Shown: positions 25,431 through 32,079 of the stretch, in pieces
How the letters are laid out: each line of letters opens with the position of its first letter
How positions within the stretch are numbered: the stretch's first letter is position 1
NCBI RefSeq assembly: GCF_000308555.1
Contig: NZ_BAFY01000321.1
Span: 1 to 32,079, forward strand
Origin: Nocardia cyriacigeorgica NBRC 100375
GTDB taxonomy: Bacteria; Actinomycetota; Actinomycetes; Mycobacteriales; Mycobacteriaceae
DNA: 32,079 bases
Reading direction: 5' to 3'
Notes under the pieces: model-generated
Told to the model about the DNA's origin: nothing
The model's database searches: none
The model's input: the letters and a program-made list of their open reading frames with translations, nothing else
Program-made: the position numbers and the translations under genes

Positions 25431-26366
25431 ATGCGCACGCTCGCCTATTCGGTGGTCCTGCCCGCTTGTGTGGCGGCGACGGTGCTCATGCCGAGCCCGG
25501 CGTCAGCGCACCCGGTGCCGTTCCCCACCACCATCACCCTGCCCGCCGGATTTCAACCCGAAGGGATCGCGATCGGTGCGCTGCCGGTGGCCTACTTCGG
25601 ATCGCGCGCCGACGGTTCGCTCTATCGCGCCGACCTGACGACCGGACGAGGCACGATATTCAGCCCGGGACCGGGAACCCCGGCGCTGGGATTGGCGCTC
25701 GACGCGCGCGGGCGGCTGTTCGTTGCCGGCGGCACCGCGGGCACGGCACGGGTAGTGGATGCTATGAGCGGTGCGGTGCTCGCGACCTACCGGCTCGGCA
25801 CGGCGTCCGGCACCTTCGTCAACGATGTGGTGCTCACACCGGACGGTGCGTGGTTCACCGATTCCCGGTCACCGGTGCTGTATCACCTGCCGATCGGCCA
25901 CGACGGTGCGCTTCCGGACCCCGATGCGGTGGTTCGGCTCCCGCTGACCGGTGATATCCGCTACGTGAGCGAGTCGATCAATGCCAACGGCATCGTGCGC
26001 ACTCCCGATGGCGCGGGATTGCTCATCGTGCAGTCGGTGACCGGGGACCTGTTCCGCGTCGATCCGGCCTCGGGCCGCGCCCAGCGGATCGATCTCGGGT
26101 CCGAGTCGCTGCCTGGCGGCGATGGGTTGCTGCGGCACGGCGACACCCTGTTCGTGGTACAGAACCGGATGAACACGGTCGCCGTGGTGACTCTGGTCGC
26201 GGATGCCCGCGGGAGGGTCGAGCACCGGATCTCCGATAGTCGCTGGGATGTTCCCACGACCGTCGCCGCTTTCGGCGACCGGCTGTATCTGCCGAACGCG
26301 CGGTTCACGACCGCCCCGACGGCTACGACCCCATACACGGCCGTCGCCGTCGACCGGCCCAGGTGA
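25431..26366 (+). CDS. secreted beta-propeller (SMP-30/gluconolactonase-like) protein
   Basis: A 311-residue exported protein. The first 27 or so residues form a signal peptide (MRTLAYSVVLPACVAATVL core, cleavage after PASA). The mature part has blade-like repeats typical of SMP-30/NHL propellers: FQPEGIAIGALPVAYFGSRADGSLYRADL, PALGLALDARGRLFVAGG, FVNDVVLTPDGAWFTDSR, NANGIVRTPDGAGLLIVQSVTGDLFRVD and VVQNRMNTVAVVTL. Homologues in Streptomyces and related genera are often mislabelled superoxide dismutase; I see no metal-binding Cu/Zn or Fe SOD motif. The ATG at 25431 has AGGAGGAA about 7 nt upstream; a longer frame from 25251 lacks a ribosome site. Physiological role unknown. Confidence 0.82.
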   Translation: MRTLAYSVVLPACVAATVLMPSPASAHPVPFPTTITLPAGFQPEGIAIGALPVAYFGSRADGSLYRADLTTGRGTIFSPGPGTPALGLALDARGRLFVAGGTAGTARVVDAMSGAVLATYRLGTASGTFVNDVVLTPDGAWFTDSRSPVLYHLPIGHDGALPDPDAVVRLPLTGDIRYVSESINANGIVRTPDGAGLLIVQSVTGDLFRVDPASGRAQRIDLGSESLPGGDGLLRHGDTLFVVQNRMNTVAVVTLVADARGRVEHRISDSRWDVPTTVAAFGDRLYLPNARFTTAPTATTPYTAVAVDRPR

Positions 26367-26570
26367 GAACGCGGCCAGGGGTGGTGGGGCGCCGCCCATC
26401 GGCCGCGGTGTGCGCCCGTACCCACCGCGACTCCGGTGAGCGGGTCGGTATCCGCCCCCTCGGCTTGCCGACCGGCTCGACGGTTGCCACGGCGCAGACC
26501 CATTGCGACACTGGCGTCCGGCACCACGGCAGGCCGCGATGGCTCCACACCGACGATCGCAGGAGTGCGC

Positions 26571-27587
26571 ATGGCAGACACCGGTGACAATGCCGTCCCC
26601 GACGCGTGGAAGGCGCTCGGCCCGCTGATGGACCTGGTGACCCCGATGGCGACGCGAGTCGCCGCGACGCTGCGCATCGCCGACTTCGTGGCGGCGGGTC
26701 CGCTACCGGTCGAGGAGCTCGCGCAGCGGTCGGATACCGACGCCGACGCCCTCGCCAGGTTGCTGCGGCACCTCGTCTGTCACGGCGTGTTCACCGAGCC
26801 GAGCCCGGGGACGTTCGGCGATAACGAGATCGCCGCACTGCTGCGTTCGGAACATCCGTCCCGGATGCGCGGATACCTCGATCTCGACGGATTCTTCGGG
26901 CGCATGGATCTGGTGTTCACCGGGCTGCTGCACACCGTGCGCACCGGAGAACCCGCGTGGCAGCAGGTCTTCGGTGCGCCGTTCTGGCACTACCTGCACA
27001 CCCATCCGGCGATGAGCGCCGCATTCGACGAAGCGATGGCCTCCGGGCGACTCGCCGACGAGGCCGGCGGCTACGACTGGTCCAGCGCCCGCCACATCGT
27101 CGATGTGGGCGGCGGCACCGGCACCTTCCTCGCCCATGTGCTCGAGGCACACCCCGAGGCCCGTGGCACCCTGGTCGATCTGCCCGAGACCGTCGAACGC
27201 GGTAGGCGATTCCTCGCCGCGCGCGGCCTGGATCGGCGCTGCGCGATCGCCGGGCAGAGCTTCTTCGACCCGCTGCCCACCGGCGGCGACGTCTACGTGC
27301 TGTGCCGGGTGATTCACGACTGGGACGACGAGCAGGCCGTCGCCATCCTGCGCCGGTGCGCCGATGCTGCCGGGTCCGACGGACGCGTGGTGATCATCGA
27401 AGGCTTCGACTCCACGGGCGATCCGGCCTCGTTCGCCGAGATGGATCTGCGCATGCTGCTCATCTCCGGTGGCCGCGAACGCAGCATCGAGGCCTACACG
27501 GCGCTGGCGGCCACTGCCGGACTGACGGTGGCCGGCGTACACCCGACACCGCTCGGTCATCTCGTGATCGACTGCGTGCCCGCCTAG
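26571..27587 (+). CDS. SAM-dependent O-methyltransferase (acetylserotonin-OMT-like)
   Basis: A 338-residue enzyme with an N-terminal winged-helix dimerisation domain (AWKALGPLMDLVTPMATRVAATLRIADFVAAGP; ADALARLLRHLVCHGVF) and a C-terminal Rossmann fold with the SAM motif VDVGGGTGTFLAHVLE (about residue 180), acidic DLPETV, and the catalytic HDWDDEQAVAILRRC motif whose His acts as general base in this family. Such enzymes methylate phenolic hydroxyls in secondary metabolism (TcmN, CrtF and similar). AGGAG lies 6 nt before ATG 26571; the longer frame to 26436 is unlikely. It stands alone between the propeller gene and the PadR remnant. Substrate unknown. Confidence 0.88.
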   Translation: MADTGDNAVPDAWKALGPLMDLVTPMATRVAATLRIADFVAAGPLPVEELAQRSDTDADALARLLRHLVCHGVFTEPSPGTFGDNEIAALLRSEHPSRMRGYLDLDGFFGRMDLVFTGLLHTVRTGEPAWQQVFGAPFWHYLHTHPAMSAAFDEAMASGRLADEAGGYDWSSARHIVDVGGGTGTFLAHVLEAHPEARGTLVDLPETVERGRRFLAARGLDRRCAIAGQSFFDPLPTGGDVYVLCRVIHDWDDEQAVAILRRCADAAGSDGRVVIIEGFDSTGDPASFAEMDLRMLLISGGRERSIEAYTALAATAGLTVAGVHPTPLGHLVIDCVPA

Positions 27588-27879
27588 CGATCTACGACTC
27601 TGCCGCGAGACCGGCGGGGCGGGCAGGCTCGACTCGGCCGACCGGACAGCGGGGCGCGGCCGCGGCGAACGCATCCTGGTCCGCGGTTTCCCGGCCGGCG
27701 TCGGTGATCTCGTACACCGTGCGCTCGGGCCGTGCACCGGTCCGCGCCGTGCCGCCTGGCACCGTCTCCGCACTTCGAGGCGGCCGATCACGTCGTAGAG
27801 CGATCCGCCGCACAGCTTCACGACGTCCTCGACATGCCGCTCGCGCAGGGCGCGCGGTGGCCGCTTGTAGCCGCAAAAC

Positions 27880-27893
27880 TGGAACACGTTCTT
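27880..27893 (+). promoter_or_regulatory. AACNNGTT palindrome overlapping the -35
   Basis: TGGAACACGTTCTT holds GAACACGTTC, a perfect palindrome around AC, with the AACNNGTT core of KstR-type sites. It lies inside the PadR remnant (coding KNVF), so it may be coincidental, but it overlaps the LLM promoter -35. Confidence 0.3.
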
Positions 27894-27920
27894 GCCGGAG
27901 CGGAAGGCGTTGGCTAATAT
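27892..27920 (+). promoter_or_regulatory. sigma-70-type promoter for the LLM gene
   Basis: TTGCCG (27892-27897) and TAATAT (27915-27920) are separated by exactly 17 nt, the best promoter match in the window. Start would be near 27927, giving a leader of about 100 nt before ATG 28028. A TGGAACACGTTCTT site (27880-27893) overlaps the -35 and a double palindrome (27931-27957) lies just downstream. Confidence 0.6.
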
Positions 27921-27930
27921 TCCGAACACC

Positions 27931-27957
27931 TGTCCAGACACTCAGAATGTCTGGACG
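27931..27957 (+). promoter_or_regulatory. double TGTCNNGAC operator (TetR/PadR type)
   Basis: GTCCAGACA (27932-27940) and TGTCTGGAC (27948-27956) form a perfect 9-bp inverted repeat with a 7-nt spacer. Each arm is itself a small palindrome (TGTC-CA-GACA and TGTC-TG-GACG), centre to centre 17 bp, suggesting two repressor dimers. It lies just downstream of the predicted transcription start of the LLM gene. The convergent TetR gene at 28925 is the nearest candidate ligand-responsive repressor; a PadR protein is another. Confidence 0.65.
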
Positions 27958-28027
27958 CTCGACTCCGCGCCCCGCCGGTGACGGAGCCCCGCGCCGATCC
28001 CCTCGGCGGATCCGAAGGAGTGCACAT

Positions 28028-28921
28028 ATGACCGGCTCTGGTTCCCTCGGCGACGCCTTGCGTTTCGGCATCGTGCTGTTCACCAGCGACCGCGGCATCA
28101 CGCCGGCCGCCGCGGCCAAAGCGGCCGAGGCCACCGGATTCCACTCCTTCTATGTGCCCGAACACACCCACATCCCGGTCAAGCGCGAGGCCGCCCACCC
28201 ACAGACCGGTGACGAATCGCTGCCCGACGACCGCTATATGCGCACCCTCGATCCGTGGGTAGCCCTGGCCACGGCCGCGGCGGTCACCGAGCGAATCGAA
28301 TTGTCCACGGCGGTGGCCCTGCCGGTCGAGCACGATCCGATCACCCTGGCCAAGACCATCGCCTCGCTCGATCATCTCTCCGGGGGCCGGGTGGTGCTCG
28401 GCGCCGGATTCGGCTGGAACACCGACGAACTCACCGATCATCATGTTCCACCGAACAAGCGGCGCACCGTCCTACGCGAATATCTGGAGGCCATGCGCGC
28501 GCTGTGGTCACAGGAGGAAGCCGAATACCACGGCGACTACGTGGATTTCGGTGCCAGCTGGGCCTGGCCGAAACCGGTGCGCGGCTCGGTGCCGGTGCTC
28601 ATCGGCGCGGCGGGCACCGAACGCACTTTCGGCTGGATCGCCCAGTCGGCCGACGGCTGGATCACCACCCCCGGCGAAACCGATATCTCCGACCGACTCG
28701 CCCTGCTGCATAAGATCTGGACCGATTCCGGCCGTCCCGGACATCCGCGCGTGGTGGCCCTCGATATCAAACCGGATGCCGACCGGCTGGCCGAATGGGC
28801 CGACTGCGGCGTGACCGATGTCCTGTACGGGCTGCCCGACAAGCCCGAGGCGGACGTCGTGGCCTACCTGGAACGCCTGTCGGACAAGCTGGCCCGGATC
28901 GCCGCCCCGGCCGCGAGCTGA
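28028..28921 (+). CDS. LLM-class F420-dependent oxidoreductase
   Basis: A 297-residue TIM-barrel enzyme of the luciferase-like monooxygenase family, F420-dependent TIGR03619-like subtype. It shows LRFGIVLFTSDRGITP at the N-terminus, the FHSFYVPEHTHIPV segment, RIELSTAVALPVEHDPITLAKTIASLDHLSGGRVVLGAGFGWN (the conserved G-GWN motif) and ending with the VLIGAAGTERTFGWIAQSADGW strand. These enzymes use reduced F420 to act on diverse substrates, including steroid and polyketide intermediates. AAGGAG lies 7 nt before ATG 28028. A strong promoter with a double operator precedes it, and the convergent TetR gene ends 3 nt downstream, so it looks repressor-controlled. Substrate unknown. Confidence 0.88.
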   Translation: MTGSGSLGDALRFGIVLFTSDRGITPAAAAKAAEATGFHSFYVPEHTHIPVKREAAHPQTGDESLPDDRYMRTLDPWVALATAAAVTERIELSTAVALPVEHDPITLAKTIASLDHLSGGRVVLGAGFGWNTDELTDHHVPPNKRRTVLREYLEAMRALWSQEEAEYHGDYVDFGASWAWPKPVRGSVPVLIGAAGTERTFGWIAQSADGWITTPGETDISDRLALLHKIWTDSGRPGHPRVVALDIKPDADRLAEWADCGVTDVLYGLPDKPEADVVAYLERLSDKLARIAAPAAS

Positions 28922-28924
28922 GCC

Positions 28925-29608
28925 CTACTGCTTGGTGGGAAGGCGCAGCGCGTTGACCCACAGCCGAGTCGCGGTGAAGGTCAGCTCGTCCATCGACGCC
29001 GCGGCGGGGTCGTCGGCCATGGTGACGAAATGCCCGAACGCGAGCCTGCTGACCATGCCCGACAACGCCCGTGAGGCGAGCAGTGGGTCGAGCTCCGGGT
29101 CGGCGAGCCCGCGTCGTTGCAGATCGGCGATGCTGCGGGCATTGCGCTGGATGAACGCGTCGGCGCGGCGCTGCCGCAGTTCGGCGAACTCGGAATCGAT
29201 GTTCGCGACCTGTTCCAGCAACGCCATCAGCTTGGCGTTGCGCTGGTAGGCCTCGAAATAGGCACGGTTGCTCGCCTCGACGATGGCGGCGGGGTCGTCG
29301 TCGACCGGCACGTGCGGCATGCCGGGATGCATCATGTCCTCCTGCGCCACCTCGAGCACCGCCGCGAAGATCTCTTCCTTGCTCGCGAAATAGGTGTAGA
29401 AGGTGCCCGAGGAGCAGTTGGCCGCCTGGGTGATATCGATCAGCCGGGTTTCGAGATAACCGTTGCGTTCGAACACCTCCCGCGCCGCCGCGACCAGGGC
29501 GGCACGTGTGCGCAGACCACGCTGGGTGGTAGGCAGCTCACGCAGCAGCGAGGAACGCGCCATCGACGGCGCGTCGGCCCCATCGGCTTCGGTGAGCTGC
29601 TCTCCCAT
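28925..29608 (-). CDS. TetR-family transcriptional regulator
   Basis: A 227-residue TetR regulator. After a 30-residue N-terminal arm, the helix-turn-helix reads TRAALVAAAREVFERNGYLETRLIDITQAANCSSGTFYTYFASKEEIFAAVL, the standard TetR DNA-binding domain, followed by an all-helical ligand domain. The gene is convergent with the LLM gene (3 nt between stops) and downstream, on the same strand, of the AhpD-like and oxoamine-synthase genes. TATAAA at 29620-29615 ends 6 nt before ATG 29608 with no ribosome site, so the message is probably leaderless. It may control the LLM gene and/or its upstream neighbours; the double TGTCNNGAC operator is a plausible target. Confidence 0.92.
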   Translation of the reverse strand: MGEQLTEADGADAPSMARSSLLRELPTTQRGLRTRAALVAAAREVFERNGYLETRLIDITQAANCSSGTFYTYFASKEEIFAAVLEVAQEDMMHPGMPHVPVDDDPAAIVEASNRAYFEAYQRNAKLMALLEQVANIDSEFAELRQRRADAFIQRNARSIADLQRRGLADPELDPLLASRALSGMVSRLAFGHFVTMADDPAAASMDELTFTATRLWVNALRLPTKQ

Positions 29609-29614
29609 GCAGCA

Positions 29615-29620
29615 TTTATA
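29615..29620 (-). promoter_or_regulatory. -10 element for leaderless tetR transcript
   Basis: On the minus strand TATAAA is followed by 6 nt (TGCTGC) and then the ATG at 29608, placing the predicted start of transcription on the start codon. No ribosome site and no clear -35 were seen. Confidence 0.5.
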
Positions 29621-29663
29621 CCGCTCGACGAGACCGCAGCGGTATTCCGGACCGGTGGCCGGG

Positions 29664-30737
29664 TCAGCCGCGGTTGTTCATGATGGCGGCGTATACCCGG
29701 TAAATGCCCACCAGCGGCACGAGCTCGAGCAGCTGCTTCACCGAGAAATCGCGGCGCAACCGCGCCCAGGTGTCATCGCTGATGAAGTACTCGGTGTCCA
29801 GCTCGTCGACCGCGCGCATGAGCGCGGACTGGGCTCGGCTCGCGTCCGCGCCGTCGGGCCCCGCCGCGACCAGGGCCGCCGTCTCCGGATAGGCGGCCGA
29901 GCGCATGGTCCATTCACCGATCGGGCCGACCCGCCACAGCATGCGCTGGATGGCCAATTCCCGTTCGGCGGCCGCGAGCTTCATCCGCCGGGCCGCGATC
30001 CCGTCGATGCGGCGCACGATCGCGGCCGTCCACGGATGGTTCAGCGCGAACTCCGCGGTGATCTCCGGATCGTGCGGCGCCCAGATGTGCGGACGCGACG
30101 GCCGGACGGCGGTGGTGATCTCGGCGGGCGCCGGGGCCAGCGGGCGATCCTTGCGCGGACGGCGCGGTCGGGCGGGCGAACGGCGGGCGGCGCGCGGCTC
30201 GAAGTCGAACAACTCCCCCGGCGGGCAGAAATTGTTGACCATCGCCAGCACCTCGTACATCGCGCCGACCGAGTACAGCTCCCGGTACTGGCGCGGCGAC
30301 AGATGACCCAACAGCCGCTGTTCGGTCGCCTCGGTGATGAGCTGATCCTCGTGCAGTTCGTCGACGGCGGTGAGGATCGCGGCCTGCCGGTCGTTCCACA
30401 GCGGCGCCGACGGACCATCCTTGATCGCGACCAGGTAGTCCGCGTCCTTACGCAGCACCTTGGCGGTGAGGACGTGGTTCTCCCATTCGAACCGGCCGCC
30501 GCAGTTCCAGCTGCCGCGCAGCGCGATCAGTTCCCAGTCGGCGATCGGCAGGATCGGATGCGCGATGGCCAGCAGGTGAATGTTGTTCACCAGCATGGTC
30601 CACGGGCCGAGGATGGTGAGGTGGTGCAGCATCGGCACCACGATCTCGGCGTTGGGCGGGCTGTAGCGCCACGGCAAAGGATTGCGCAGTCGCGCGGTGC
30701 CCGGCCGCGACCACCCCAATGCGGTCTGCTCGGTCAT
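29664..30737 (-). CDS. protein with two AhpD/carboxymuconolactone-decarboxylase-like halves
   Basis: A 357-residue protein in which two CMD/AhpD-like halves are fused. The first half has LIALRGSWNCGGRFEWENHV and then DRQAAILTAVDELHEDQLITEATEQRLLGHLSPRQYRELYSVGAMYEVLAMVNNF; the second repeats this as LAIQRMLWRVGPIGEWTMRSA and ALMRAVDELDTEYFISDDTWARLRRDFSVKQLLELVPLVGIYRVYAAIMNN. The Glu-Trp of the EW..H motif occurs in both, but the His is present only in the first. Neither half has the CxxC of AhpD peroxidases. A Pro/Arg-rich linker (about residues 185-215) joins them. The start overlaps the stop of the oxoamine-synthase gene by 4 nt, so they are translated together. Activity is uncertain. Confidence 0.82.
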   Translation of the reverse strand: MTEQTALGWSRPGTARLRNPLPWRYSPPNAEIVVPMLHHLTILGPWTMLVNNIHLLAIAHPILPIADWELIALRGSWNCGGRFEWENHVLTAKVLRKDADYLVAIKDGPSAPLWNDRQAAILTAVDELHEDQLITEATEQRLLGHLSPRQYRELYSVGAMYEVLAMVNNFCPPGELFDFEPRAARRSPARPRRPRKDRPLAPAPAEITTAVRPSRPHIWAPHDPEITAEFALNHPWTAAIVRRIDGIAARRMKLAAAERELAIQRMLWRVGPIGEWTMRSAAYPETAALVAAGPDGADASRAQSALMRAVDELDTEYFISDDTWARLRRDFSVKQLLELVPLVGIYRVYAAIMNNRG

Positions 30738-32079
30738 CGACGGGCTGCCCTTTCGCTGTCCGGTGCCGTGGGATCGGGGACGTGCTCGGCCGCGGCGATC
30801 GCCTCGGCGAGCAGGTCCGCGGTGCTGGTGAGCTGGTCGTCGGTGTGTTCGGAGGTGACGAAGAACCGCAGGCGTTCCTGGCCCGCCGGGACCGCGGGCG
30901 CGGAAATATTGCCCGCGTAGATCCCACGTTGCAGCAGTGATGAGGCGACGAATCCGGAGCGGATCTCGCCGGGCACGATCACCGGGCAGATCGGGGTCCC
31001 CTGCGAATCACCCATATCGATCCCGCGCTCGGTCAGTAACGCGGTGAACCGCTTGGCATTCGACCACAGCCTGGTCAGCCGTTGCGGCTCGTCATCGAGC
31101 ACATCGAGGGCTGCCTTGGCGGCGCCGACCGCCGAGGGCGCCGGACCGCCGGTGAGCATCGCGACCCCGGGTGCGGCGGCCTTCATCGCCCCGATGAGGT
31201 CGGCGTCGCCCGCGATGAAGCCGCCGACGCTGCCCAGCGCCTTGGACAGGGTGCCCATCCAGATGTCGACGTCCGTGCCTGCCATCGAGTAGTGCTCCCG
31301 GATACCGCGTCCACGCGCGCCGAACACACCGAGCGAATGGGCCTCGTCCACCATCACCGCACAGTCGTATTCCCGTGCGATGTCGGCCATCTCGTTCACC
31401 AGACCGACAGTGCCGTCCATGCTGTAGTGGCCTTCCACCACCACCAGCGCCCGGTCGAACCCGGCGCGCGACATCCGCAGCACCGACCGCAATGCGTCGG
31501 GTCGTTGTGCCGGAAGGTGATCCGGCGACAGCCCGCCCACTGGGTACCGGAGATGACGCTGCCGTGGATCAAGGCGTCGCAGACCGCGACGTCACCGTCA
31601 CCCATCAAGAACCCGAGCACACCGGCGTTGGTGAGATAGCCACTGGTGGTGATCATGGCGTCGCCGACGCCGTACCAGTGCGCCAGCCGCTGTTCGAGTT
31701 CGCCGTAGAGGGCGATCTCACCGGCCAGGATGCGGCTGGCCGAGGCCGAAGCACCGTAGCGGTCGAGCGCGGCCTTGGCTCCGGCGACCACCCGCGGATG
31801 GTTGGCCAGCCCCAGGTAGTTGTAGGCGCTGAAGTTCACCAGCTCCCGGTCGCCGACGCGCATGGTGGCGTCGTTGGCGCCGGTGCGCGGCAAGAACAGC
31901 GGATTGGGCATGCCGGTCTGCTCGTAGAGTCCGGCGATGGCCGCCCGGCGCGCCACCATGGCCGCCACCTCGGGGTGGTCGGCGAACTGGCGGCCGGGGC
32001 CGCGCCGCTTCCGCGGGGCGGAGGCGGCAGTCGTGGCGGCGGGCCGAGCCGGCGCCGCCGCGGGGCGTGCGGCGGCCTG
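30734..32079 (-). pseudogene. C-terminal PLP-dependent alpha-oxoamine-synthase domain of a larger protein, frameshifted, cut by window edge
   Basis: Two frames together encode an 8-amino-7-oxononanoate/alpha-oxoamine-synthase fold: FSAYNYLGLANHPRVVAGAK, SASRILAGEIALYGELEQRLA, MITTSGYLTNAGVLGFL and HGSVISGTQWAGCRRITFRHNDP in the upstream frame, then VVVEGHYSMDGTVG, VDEAHSLGVFGARGRGI (PLP-contact Asp and His), MGTLSKALGSVGGF (PLP Lys) and the C-terminal domain to 30734. At 31499-31501 (GGG on the plus strand) one base is missing; a fourth G restores HNDPDALRSVL and a single frame. No start is visible: the frame stays open to the edge through an Ala/Pro/Arg-rich linker, so the domain is the C-terminus of a longer protein, as in PKS- or ACP-fused oxoamine synthases. 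It would condense an acyl thioester with an amino acid. Confidence 0.82.

Larger units (their letters stand above)
27592..27941 (-). pseudogene. degenerate PadR-family regulator remnant
   Basis: Two reading frames together resemble a PadR-family regulator. One gives RALRERHVEDVVKLCGGSLYDVIGRLE, matching the PadR helix-turn-helix segment where KL..GSLY..I.RLE is conserved; another frame gives ARPERTVYEITDAGRETA, matching the family's RPERT.Y.ITDAGRE wing and following helix. Between them about 20 nt appear to be missing, the residues linking RLE to the wing are lost, and the N-terminal part lacks the normal start (no ribosome site, and the first helix is unlike PadR). The C-terminal effector helices are also missing. 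I take it as a decayed gene fragment. It overlaps the LLM promoter region, and the AACACGTT site lies within it. Confidence 0.65.

Noticed and set aside
25431..26366. Superoxide dismutase annotation often attached to this protein type
   Set aside because: No SOD metal ligands are visible; the repeats fit a SMP-30-like propeller.
27302..28027. Upstream extension of the LLM frame by more than 200 codons
   Set aside because: The extension is Arg-rich non-protein sequence running through the methyltransferase end and the PadR remnant; ATG 28028 has a good ribosome site and starts where the TIM barrel begins.
1..32079. CRISPR arrays, tRNA/rRNA genes, insertion sequences, prophage genes, defence systems
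   Set aside because: No periodic repeats, cloverleaf-like sequence, transposase or integrase motifs were seen on either strand.

Overview
The window is high-GC, densely coding actinobacterial DNA. A PknK-like kinase/MalT-type ATPase, a DUF3556 membrane protein, an F420-type LLM oxidoreductase, a PucR-type regulator of the kind expanded in Nocardia, and several apparently leaderless genes all point to the Nocardiaceae, most probably Nocardia. That assignment is inference; there is no rRNA or other marker in the window.

Left part (1-4.9 kb): the start of a Dps-type ferritin (leftward, cut by the window edge), a flavodoxin-family protein, a low-affinity iron-permease-family protein, a 55-residue secreted peptide closed by a perfect 19-bp hairpin, a PucR/CdaR-type regulator, an NAD-dependent epimerase-like protein and a small secreted protein. 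Next (5.1-10.9 kb) comes the clearest pathway: a BCCT transporter, a betaine-aldehyde dehydrogenase and a choline-dehydrogenase-like GMC oxidoreductase, joined by 4-nt stop/start overlaps and followed 2 nt later by a DUF488 gene. Together they would import choline and oxidise it to glycine betaine. The first gene looks leaderless.

Middle (10.9-19.6 kb): two small leftward genes (one secreted), an RDD membrane protein, a VOC-fold protein, two SnoaL/NTF2-like proteins, then a PknK-type gene interrupted by a +1 frameshift in a run of seven C, which abuts a convergent DUF3556 gene end to end. Right of this (19.6-27.6 kb) lie a 14-TM-type MFS exporter with a strong hairpin terminator, a membrane protein with a large predicted extracytoplasmic region, a LysR regulator divergent from an EamA transporter/NAD(P)-binding gene pair, a secreted beta-propeller protein and an O-methyltransferase.

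Right edge (27.6-32.1 kb): a degenerate PadR-family remnant, a well-formed promoter with a double palindromic operator in front of an F420-type LLM oxidoreductase, a convergent TetR regulator, a protein with two AhpD/carboxymuconolactone-decarboxylase-like halves, and the C-terminal PLP-dependent alpha-oxoamine-synthase domain of a larger protein that runs off the window after an Ala/Pro-rich linker. That domain also carries a single-base frameshift. This edge could be the flank of a polyketide/fatty-acid-type biosynthetic locus. No tRNA, rRNA, CRISPR array or complete mobile element was seen. The three broken coding sequences (pknK-like, oxoamine synthase, PadR) are the main anomalies, and the first two could be base-call errors.
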